Shown here piece by piece: positions 1 to 4,992 of a DNA stretch of 5,676 nucleotides (within the stretch, counting starts at the first letter, position 1; each line of letters starts with the position of its first letter). The position numbers and the translations under genes were made by a program. The notes beneath the pieces were generated by a model that saw only the letters and a program-made list of their open reading frames with translations, searched no databases and was not told the DNA's origin. This stretch comes from Hellea sp. (GTDB taxonomy: Bacteria > Pseudomonadota > Alphaproteobacteria > Caulobacterales > Maricaulaceae), in assembly GCA_020628635.1 (NCBI GenBank), contig JAHDEU010000161.1, forward strand, positions 1-5,676, given 5' to 3'.

Positions 1-16
1 TGCGGCGCGATGTGGA

Positions 17-304
17 TTAGAAGGCGGTGGCTGGATCTTGGGCGCCGAGTATGCGGACAACAAGCACGTCTCCGTCGTCATCGATACGAAAGTAGACCGA
101 GTGCGAACGGTAGATCGCGCGCCGCAAACCTTCGCCATATTGCGGCGTTCGCTGAAATCGCTCGGGGTCACGAGCAGCAACTAAAAGCACTTCGACCAGA
201 CCCTCGCGGTAGCGTCTGGCCTGTATCAGGCCGAACCGATGCAGACCGAATTCGAAGATACGCTCATAATCGCGCGCGGCTCCGCGCGTGAGTTTAGGCT
301 GCAT
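17..304 (-). CDS. parE: ParE/RelE-family toxin of a type II toxin-antitoxin pair
   Basis: A 95-residue protein, the usual length for ParE-type toxins. The N-terminal helical part (about residues 6-45, with ARDYERIFEFGLHRFG) and the C-terminal strands (EGLRRAIYRSHSVYFRIDDDGD, about 58-79, then VVRILGAQDP, 82-91) match the family pattern of two helices packed on a beta sheet that ends in a VVRILH-like strand. Known ParE proteins act on DNA gyrase, whereas RelE relatives cut mRNA on the ribosome; the sequence alone does not decide the target, but the fold pattern is closer to ParE. The ATG lies inside the end of the antitoxin gene (11-base overlap) and has no clear ribosome binding site, so translation is probably coupled to the antitoxin. 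The stop is TAA. No frameshift or loss of the conserved C-terminus is seen, so the toxin appears intact. Confidence 0.88.
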   Translation of the reverse strand: MQPKLTRGAARDYERIFEFGLHRFGLIQARRYREGLVEVLLVAARDPERFQRTPQYGEGLRRAIYRSHSVYFRIDDDGDVLVVRILGAQDPATAF

Positions 305-542
305 CGCGTTTCATTCGCGCGAGAACCTCTGCTTCAATGTCCTCGAAGCTCCGCGGATCGAGACCCGACCGTTCACCCTCCTCGATGGCAGCCTTTATTT
401 CGGCTTCCCGTGCCATATCGGCGCGAGTTTCACGAATGACATGATTGATGAATTCGGATCGACTAGAAAACTCGCCCGACGCCACCACTCTATCGACGTA
501 AGCGAGATTGGGTTCGGTGAAGGAGATACTCATGCGGCTCAT
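294..542 (-). CDS. parD: ParD-family antitoxin (ribbon-helix-helix)
   Basis: A protein of 82 residues if it starts at 542, or 79 from the second ATG at 533. The N-terminal part from MSISFTEPNLAYVDRVVAS to EFINHVIRE reads as a ribbon-helix-helix DNA-binding domain: a short strand (MSISFT), helix 1 (NLAYVDRVVASG), then helix 2 after EFSSRSEF. The charged C-terminal half (about residues 40-82, rich in E, R, A) would be the toxin-wrapping tail. In this family the antitoxin neutralises ParE and represses its own operon. The reading frame stays open upstream to 632, but that part lies inside the 3' end of hemA and is not family-like. Neither ATG has a good Shine-Dalgarno site. I chose 542 because the best promoter predicts transcription starting at or next to this ATG. 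The family N-terminus (MSxSFT) would equally allow 533. Confidence 0.85.
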   Translation of the reverse strand: MSRMSISFTEPNLAYVDRVVASGEFSSRSEFINHVIRETRADMAREAEIKAAIEEGERSGLDPRSFEDIEAEVLARMKRDAA

Positions 543-577
543 GGTGCGAATTTGCACCACATCCGCACCAGGGTCAA
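542..577 (-). promoter_or_regulatory. Predicted parDE promoter overlapping a palindromic operator
   Basis: On the minus strand, TTGACC (577-572) is followed after exactly 17 bases by CAAATT (554-549): a good -35 and a fair -10. The -35 box contains the TGA stop codon of hemA. The -10 box lies in an 18-bp palindrome (542-559, TGGTGC and GCACCA arms around an AT core, one mismatched pair). A further GCACCA copy lies at 565-570, 11 bases from the copy at 554-559, about one helical turn. Such repeated half-sites over the promoter are what a ribbon-helix-helix autorepressor would bind. A start of transcription about 7 bases after the -10 box falls at 542, the A of the parD ATG. Promoter and operator are predictions from pattern only. 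Confidence 0.5.
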
Positions 578-1824
578 GCGGCGGCCGTCTCGCGCGCGAG
601 CTCGAACTCGTCCCAGACCTGAGCCAACGCATCCATCAGCTCATCCATCATGGCGTCGGTGTGGAACGGGCTCGGCGTGAAGCGGAGGCGTTCCGTGCCG
701 CGCGGGACGGTCGGGAAGTTGATGGGCTGGGCGTAGATGCCGAATTCCTCGATCAGCCGGTCGCTGATGGCCTGGCACTTGACCGGGTCGCCAACAATGA
801 GCGGGACGATGTGGGTCTCCCCGTCGATGAAGGGATAGCCAGCGGCGCGGAAGCGGGCCTTGAGCGCATTGGCGCGTTCCTGATGCTGCTCGCGCAGCTC
901 CGGACTGATCTTGAGGATCTTGACGGAGCGCAGGGCCCCGGCCGCCGTGGAGGGCGGCACGGAGGTCGTGAAGATGAAACCGGATGCCAGCGAACGGATC
1001 GCATCGACGATGACCCGGTCGGCCGCGATATAGCCGCCGATCATGCCGTAGGCCTTGGCCAGCGTGCCTTGGATTATGTCCACCCGGTCCATCAGCCCGC
1101 GCGCCTCGCAGACGCCGCCGCCCCGTGGGCCGTACATGCCGACCGCGTGGACCTCGTCGATATAGGTCAGCGCGTTGTAGCGGTCGGCGAGGTCGCAGAA
1201 TGCCTCGATCGGGGCGATGTCGGCGTCCATGGAGTAAACGGACTCGAAAGCGATCAGCTTCGGCGCATCGAGCGGGACTGCCTTGAGCTTCTCCTCCAGG
1301 CTGGCGAGGTCGTTATGCTTGAAGATATGCTTGTGCGTGCGGGCATTGCGGATGCCGCTGATCATGCTCGCATGGTTCATCTCGTCCGAGAAGATGTGCA
1401 ACCCCGGCAGAATCTTGCTTATGGTGGAGAGCGCGGCCTCGTTGGCAACGTAACCGGACGTGAACACCAGAGCGGCCTCCTTGTCGTGGAGGTCTGCCAG
1501 CTCGGCCTCCAGCTGCACGTGGTATCGCGTCGTGCCGGAAATATTGCGCGTGCCGCCCGAACCCGTACCGGCCGCGTCGACTGCGGACTTCACCGCCTCG
1601 ACCACGCACTCGTTCTGGCCCATGCCGAGATAGTCGTTGGAGCACCACACCGTGATGTCCTGCTCGTCCAGTCCGTCCTTGAACCATGTCGCCTTGGGGA
1701 ACGCGCCGCGCTTGCGGCGGATGTCGCGGAAGATGCGGTAGCGACCCTCGGAACGCACGGAGTCGACAGCGGACTCGAATTGGTCGCGGAACTTCAAACT
1801 CGGTGTGTCGGTCGGTGCGGTCAC
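574..1824 (-). CDS. hemA: 5-aminolevulinate synthase (ALAS)
   Basis: A cytosolic, pyridoxal-phosphate-dependent enzyme that condenses glycine with succinyl-CoA to 5-aminolevulinate, CO2 and CoA, the first committed step of haem synthesis by the C4 route. It is 416 residues long, close to the usual 400-410 of bacterial ALAS. Visible fold-type I motifs: CSNDYLGMGQ (61-70), the glycine-rich GSGGTRNISGT (88-98), H151 in MNHASMI, YIDEVHAVGMYG (221-232, with D223 and H226 at cofactor positions), and the cofactor lysine K257 in GTLAKAYGMIGGYI. The ordinary alphaproteobacterial ALAS N-terminus (F...A...R.EGRYR.F.D) is present from about residue 12. The start is GTG at 1824, with only a weak CGGAC ribosome site 5 bases upstream. 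The stop TGA is part of the putative parD -35 box. It diverges from hemB, the next enzyme of the pathway. Related acyl-CoA:amino acid synthases (KBL, BioF) are less likely given the NISGT and AKAYG context and the hemB neighbour. Confidence 0.96.
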   Translation of the reverse strand: MTAPTDTPSLKFRDQFESAVDSVRSEGRYRIFRDIRRKRGAFPKATWFKDGLDEQDITVWCSNDYLGMGQNECVVEAVKSAVDAAGTGSGGTRNISGTTRYHVQLEAELADLHDKEAALVFTSGYVANEAALSTISKILPGLHIFSDEMNHASMISGIRNARTHKHIFKHNDLASLEEKLKAVPLDAPKLIAFESVYSMDADIAPIEAFCDLADRYNALTYIDEVHAVGMYGPRGGGVCEARGLMDRVDIIQGTLAKAYGMIGGYIAADRVIVDAIRSLASGFIFTTSVPPSTAAGALRSVKILKISPELREQHQERANALKARFRAAGYPFIDGETHIVPLIVGDPVKCQAISDRLIEEFGIYAQPINFPTVPRGTERLRFTPSPFHTDAMMDELMDALAQVWDEFELARETAAA

Positions 1825-1958
1825 GGCTTGTCCGATTGCGTTGGGTGTCCCGCGCTATATATAGAAAGCCAACCCGATAATCTACCTGACTCCGTGCGGC
1901 AGTTTGGCGTGCTGGGCGCGTCACGCATTGCCAATAAGTGCATGAAACGAAACGCTTT
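1825..1958. promoter_or_regulatory. Divergent hemA-hemB promoter region
   Basis: This 134-bp gap must hold the promoters of both haem genes. It is centred on a perfect 10-bp palindrome CTATATATAG (1855-1864), clearly more AT-rich than its surroundings. Read on the plus strand, TTGCGT (1836-1841) followed after 16 bases by TATATA (1858-1863) makes a plausible hemB promoter with a leader of about 90 bases. Read on the minus strand, the same TATATA can be the -10 box of hemA with a leader of about 25 bases, but I see no good -35 box for it. I looked for FNR (TTGAT-N4-ATCAA) and PpsR/CrtJ (TGT-N12-ACA) sites, known to control haem genes in phototrophic Alphaproteobacteria, and found none. Confidence 0.45.
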
Positions 1959-2945
1959 ATGAGCCAATTTCCCCAGTTGCGAATGCGTCGCAAACGTAGT
2001 GCCGCCTGGTCGCGGTCACTTGTGCGTGAAACCACTCTGTCCCCGAGCGATCTGGTGCTGACGACAATCATCACCGACTCGACCGCCAGCGACGGCCCGG
2101 TGGAGAGCTTGCCCGGCGTTTCGCGGCTCGGCCTGGACGCACTTGTCGAACAGGCCAGCGAGGCCGCAGCGCTCGGCATTCCGGCCATCGCCCTCTTCCC
2201 GCATATCGATCCGAAACTGAAGGATGCGGATGCGACGGAGGCTCTCAACCCGGACGGGCTCGTTCCGCAAGCCATCCGACGTCTGAAGCGAGACGTGCCG
2301 GAGGTCGGCGTCATCGTCGACGTCGCACTCGACCCGTTCACCGACCACGGCCATGATGGGGTGATGGACGGCGACGTCATCGAGAACGACCGCACGCTGG
2401 ACCTGCTCGCGAAAGGCGCGGTCATCCTCGCCGATGCAGGCGCCGACATCGTCGCGCCAAGCGACATGATGGACGGCCGCATCGGCGCTGTCAGGGCCGC
2501 GCTGGACGAGGCGGGACACGACCGGACCATGATCCTTTCCTATGCCGCCAAATACGCGTCCAGCTTCTACGGCCCGTATCGCGACGCCATCGGCACCAGC
2601 TCGGCCTTGCGCGGGGACAAGCGCACCTACCAGATGGACCCGGCCAATACGGACGAAGCCATGCACGAAGTCGCGATGGACCTCGCGGAAGGCGCGGACA
2701 TGGTCATGATAAAACCCGGCCTGCCCTATCTGGATATCTGCGCGCGGGTGAAGGCGGAGTTCGCTGTTCCGACATTCGCGTTCCAGGTGAGCGGGGAATA
2801 CGCCATGATGCAGGCCGCCAGCGCCAATGGCTGGGTCGATGGCGACAGGATGCTGCTGGAAACACTGACGGCCTTCCGGCGCGCGGGATGCGACGCGGTG
2901 CTGACCTATGGCGCCATCCGTGCGGCGAAACTGCTCCGAGGCTAG
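1959..2945 (+). CDS. hemB: Porphobilinogen synthase (delta-aminolevulinic acid dehydratase), Mg-type
   Basis: A cytosolic enzyme that joins two 5-aminolevulinate molecules into porphobilinogen, the step after HemA. It is 328 residues from the ATG at 1959, normal for bacterial HemB. Both Schiff-base lysines are visible: K198 in ILSYAAKYASSFYGP and K252 in MVMIKPGLPYLD. Other family landmarks are PSDMMDGRIG (168-176), YQMDPANTDEA (224-234), FQVSGEYAMM (275-284) and LTYGAIRAA near the end. The metal loop reads DVALDPFTDHGHDG (121-134): the cysteines of zinc-type enzymes are replaced by Ala and Asp, as in magnesium-dependent HemB of Pseudomonas and Bradyrhizobium. The frame can be extended to a GTG at 1938, but the RxRRxR N-terminus starts close after 1959 and the extra seven residues are not family-like. 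No strong ribosome site precedes either start. The TAG stop overlaps the stop of the convergent AraC gene. Confidence 0.96.
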   Translation: MSQFPQLRMRRKRSAAWSRSLVRETTLSPSDLVLTTIITDSTASDGPVESLPGVSRLGLDALVEQASEAAALGIPAIALFPHIDPKLKDADATEALNPDGLVPQAIRRLKRDVPEVGVIVDVALDPFTDHGHDGVMDGDVIENDRTLDLLAKGAVILADAGADIVAPSDMMDGRIGAVRAALDEAGHDRTMILSYAAKYASSFYGPYRDAIGTSSALRGDKRTYQMDPANTDEAMHEVAMDLAEGADMVMIKPGLPYLDICARVKAEFAVPTFAFQVSGEYAMMQAASANGWVDGDRMLLETLTAFRRAGCDAVLTYGAIRAAKLLRG

Positions 2946-3955
2946 AGCGCGATGGGCGCGGGTTTGTAATCGGACGGCTTCACCCCGTACCACCCCTTGA
3001 ACGCCCGCGTGAACGCACTCTGGTCGTTATAGCCCAGCAGGTGCGCGATATCGGTCAGCGAGCGGCCATCGCGCATATAGGTGTCGCAGAGCTGCTTGCG
3101 GACCGACTCCAATATGGAGCGGTAGTTCAGGTTCTCCTCCGACAGGCTCCGCCGCAACGTCCGCTCCGCCAGCCCCATATCGCGCGAGATGCGGCCAAAG
3201 CTGACGTTCTGGTCCTGCAGGCCATGCAGAATGTGCCCTGCCACCCGTTCGCGCAGGCCGGACTTCTGCTGCGCGCGCGACATTATGACGTCTAGGCGCT
3301 GCCGGACCTGGGCAAGCTTTTCCGGATTGCTCGTGGGAAGCGGCTTGTCGACCGTCGCCGGGTTGAACCGGAGCGCGTTGCGCGGCTGGGAAAAGCGGAT
3401 GCGCGGACCGAAAACCGTCTCATAGCCTGTCAGCGAGTCCGGCGCGGGATGGCGGAAATCGATGCGGTCGACACCACGCTCATATCCCCAGGACAGCCAG
3501 TTCGTCGTGGTGGCATAACCGGCCAGCACCAACTCGGTGACGTGCCGGTGCGCAACATCGTCGTCGAAGACCGGATCCCAGAACATGTAGGTGCCGCCAT
3601 CGTTGCGCTCGAATGTCTGCACGCCCATGGTTTCCGCGAGCGGCTGGTACATGGCGTTGATCTGTGCGGCTTCGGCCAAGGTGCCGCACAGCGCGAGGAT
3701 CGAACCCGTCTCGGTGAAAGTGTGGACGCGGAAGCGGTAGCCGACCTCCAAACCGATATTCGGCATGTCGAGCGCGACTACGGACCAGTCGAATATGTCC
3801 CTCAGAGCCTTGAGCGAAATGCGGCTTTTCGGATTGTACAGGACAGCGCTGTCAAGGCGACCGGCTTCGACGAGATCATCCCGCTCCAGTCCCATCCCCT
3901 CGAGGATGCGCAGCAGGCTGAGCAAATAGGTCGATGATATGAAGCCTCTGTCCAA
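2942..3955 (-). CDS. AraC-family transcriptional regulator with arabinose-binding-like N-terminal domain
   Basis: A 337-residue cytoplasmic regulator. Residues of about 20-205 resemble the N-terminal ligand domain of the GadX/OruR-like AraC branch (for example GLEVGYRFRVHTFTETGSILALCGTLAEA, split here at 68-83 and 84-96). Residues 233-333 form the two-helix-turn-helix DNA-binding domain: first motif SFGRISRDMGLAERTLRR (252-269), second motif SLTDIAHLLGYNDQSAFTRA (299-318) ending in the signature GVKPSDYK. The effector is not recognisable. The start is TTG at 3955, preceded by GGAAAGGG (3967-3960) with 4 bases between; the first in-frame ATG (residue 21) would cut into the N-terminal domain. 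It lies 55 bp behind the dehydrogenase gene on the same strand, with its own likely promoter in the gap. Its stop shares the CTAG tetranucleotide with the hemB stop. It may regulate the dehydrogenase or the divergent transporter; this is inference from position. Confidence 0.93.
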   Translation of the reverse strand: MDRGFISSTYLLSLLRILEGMGLERDDLVEAGRLDSAVLYNPKSRISLKALRDIFDWSVVALDMPNIGLEVGYRFRVHTFTETGSILALCGTLAEAAQINAMYQPLAETMGVQTFERNDGGTYMFWDPVFDDDVAHRHVTELVLAGYATTTNWLSWGYERGVDRIDFRHPAPDSLTGYETVFGPRIRFSQPRNALRFNPATVDKPLPTSNPEKLAQVRQRLDVIMSRAQQKSGLRERVAGHILHGLQDQNVSFGRISRDMGLAERTLRRSLSEENLNYRSILESVRKQLCDTYMRDGRSLTDIAHLLGYNDQSAFTRAFKGWYGVKPSDYKPAPIAL

Positions 3956-3959
3956 AACG

Positions 3960-3967
3960 CCCTTTCC
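3960..3967 (-). promoter_or_regulatory. Ribosome binding site supporting the TTG start of the AraC gene
   Basis: GGAAAGGG on the minus strand, 4 bases before the TTG at 3955-3953. An ATG within it (3969-3967) is out of frame with the regulator (14 bases upstream of the TTG), so it cannot be the start. This strong site is the main reason to accept TTG. Confidence 0.6.
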
Positions 3968-3974
3968 ATGATTG

Positions 3975-4003
3975 GTTATGCCACTTCGCCGGTCTTATGA
4001 CAA
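3975..4003 (-). promoter_or_regulatory. Predicted sigma70-like promoter of the AraC gene
   Basis: On the minus strand, TTGTCA (4003-3998, five of six consensus bases) is followed after exactly 17 bases by CATAAC (3980-3975, four of six). Transcription would start near 3968, leaving a leader of about 13 bases that carries the ribosome binding site. It lies wholly in the 55-bp gap after the dehydrogenase stop codon, so the regulator can be expressed separately from the upstream gene. No terminator hairpin is seen in the gap, so read-through is also possible. Confidence 0.55.
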
Positions 4004-4010
4004 GCGAACC

Positions 4011-4874
4011 TCAGCCTGCCCCGTCCAACGCCTTGATGATGGCAGACGTGTCGAGCCGCCCATGGCCTTGCTGTTGCAATGCCTCGTAGTGGGCATCGGC
4101 ACTGCGCGCTGTGGGCAATGCCACATCCATCGCGTCGGCCGCATCCAGTGCGATGCCGAGATCCTTGCGCATCCAGTCGAGGGCAAAGCCGAAGTCGAAC
4201 TTGCGCTCCGCCATGGTCAGCAGGCGATTGTCCATCTGCCAGCTTTGCGCCGCGCCGCCGCCAATGGCTTGCAGCAATGTCGCCGCGTCCAGTCCGGCCG
4301 CTTCGGCGAATCGCAAGCCTTCGGCGAGGCCCAGCAGAGTGCCCGCAATGCAGATCTGGTTGACGCATTTGGCGGTCTGTCCCGCGCCGACACGCCCCAA
4401 CCGCGTGATGGTCGCACCATAGCTCTGCATGACGGGTTCGGCGCGCTCGAACACGTCTTCCTCCCCGCCGCACATGATGGAAAGCGTGCCCGCTTCCGCA
4501 CCGGATTGCCCGCCGGAGATCGGCGCGTCGATGAAATGCACGCCCAGCTTTGCGAGCTCGTCGGCGGCCGCGCGCGCGCAATCGGGTGACGCGGTCGTGT
4601 GGTCGATGACCGTCATGCCAGAGCGCAGGCCGTCTTTCATGGCCTCGATCACGGCCATGACGTCCTTGTCCTCGCCGACGCAGAGCATGACGACGTCCGC
4701 GCCCGCCACGGCCTGCTGCGGCGTGTCCGCCGCACCCTCGCCGTATTTGGCCTGCCAGCTTCGCGCGCGCGCAGAGGTGCGGTTCCAGACGCGGACCTCA
4801 TGCCCGTTCGCGCGCAAGTGCCCTGCCATGGGAAAGCCCATGACGCCCAGTCCCAGAAACGCACATTTTGCCAT
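4011..4874 (-). CDS. NAD(P)-dependent beta-hydroxyacid dehydrogenase (3-hydroxyisobutyrate dehydrogenase superfamily)
   Basis: A 287-residue soluble oxidoreductase, the typical length of the family that includes 3-hydroxyisobutyrate dehydrogenase (MmsB), tartronate semialdehyde reductase (GarR) and glyoxylate/succinic semialdehyde reductases. Motifs in order: Rossmann loop GLGVMGFPMAGHL (8-20); substrate loop DAPISGGQSGAEAGTLSIM (116-134); catalytic lysine K169 in GAGQTAKCVNQ with N172; and KDL (237-239) lining the nicotinamide site. After the second strand it has WNRT (30-33), where NAD-specific enzymes usually carry an acidic residue; Asn-Arg-Thr/Ser there is typical of NADP-preferring members, so NADP(H) use is likely. 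It is therefore not safe to call it mmsB. The start is ATG with GAGGA (4886-4882) 7 bases upstream, the clearest ribosome site in the window. It diverges from a transporter gene and precedes the AraC gene; the actual substrate is unknown. Confidence 0.92.
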   Translation of the reverse strand: MAKCAFLGLGVMGFPMAGHLRANGHEVRVWNRTSARARSWQAKYGEGAADTPQQAVAGADVVMLCVGEDKDVMAVIEAMKDGLRSGMTVIDHTTASPDCARAAADELAKLGVHFIDAPISGGQSGAEAGTLSIMCGGEEDVFERAEPVMQSYGATITRLGRVGAGQTAKCVNQICIAGTLLGLAEGLRFAEAAGLDAATLLQAIGGGAAQSWQMDNRLLTMAERKFDFGFALDWMRKDLGIALDAADAMDVALPTARSADAHYEALQQQGHGRLDTSAIIKALDGAG

Positions 4875-4992
4875 CGCGTGGTCCTCGCAAGCGCGGTTTG
4901 ATTTTGCTTTTCGCTTGAGTTCGCGCGCGCCTCAATGTCTTACCAAGGCGTGAAGACGGCGCAAGGTGCGGCGTGGCGGGAGGCGATGCGCG
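4875..4992. promoter_or_regulatory. Divergent dehydrogenase-transporter intergenic region with inverted repeats
   Basis: This 118-bp gap contains two short inverted repeats: CAAGCG (4888-4893) with CGCTTG (4912-4917), 18 bases apart, and TTGAG (4915-4919) with CTCAA (4931-4935), 11 bases apart across a CG-alternating stretch. The two overlap at 4915-4917. Either could be an operator, possibly for the AraC regulator, or the first could be a stem in the leader of the dehydrogenase mRNA. TTGAGT (4915-4920) on the plus strand and TTGAGG (4935-4930) on the minus strand could be -35 boxes, but neither has a convincing -10 box at the right distance. The ribosome sites of both genes are clear: GAGGA at 4886-4882 (minus) and GGGAGG at 4978-4983 (plus). 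Confidence 0.35.
4978..4983 (+). promoter_or_regulatory. Ribosome binding site deciding the transporter start
   Basis: GGGAGG ends 9 bases before the ATG at 4993. A nearer ATG at 4986 is 7 bases off this frame and does not lead into the transporter, so the site is assigned to 4993. Confidence 0.6.

Noticed and set aside
589..600. Perfect 12-bp palindrome CTCGCGCGCGAG near the 3' end of hemA as a possible terminator
   Set aside because: It lies within the last hemA codons, has no room for a loop and no T-tract follows; codon bias explains it.
1938..1958. GTG start that would extend HemB by seven residues
   Set aside because: No ribosome site, and the family N-terminus fits the ATG at 1959.
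508..1962. A 484-codon open frame on the plus strand, opposite hemA
   Set aside because: It is the antisense shadow of hemA in GC-rich DNA. The product is rich in R, D, G, V and H without any recognisable domain, while the other strand holds a complete ALAS.
1313..2530. A 405-codon minus-strand frame crossing from hemB into hemA
   Set aside because: It runs through the promoter region and two known genes in the wrong frames; the serine/arginine-rich product has no family features.
2016..2993. A 325-codon open frame on the minus strand, opposite hemB
   Set aside because: Antisense shadow of hemB with low-complexity composition; HemB motifs are complete on the plus strand.
3449..3937. A plus-strand frame opposite the AraC gene
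   Set aside because: Shadow of a well-supported regulator; no ribosome site or domain.
3972..4953. Several plus- and minus-strand frames of 90-205 codons overlapping the dehydrogenase gene
   Set aside because: All lie in alternative frames of the dehydrogenase and have arginine/alanine/proline-rich compositions typical of GC-rich shadow frames.
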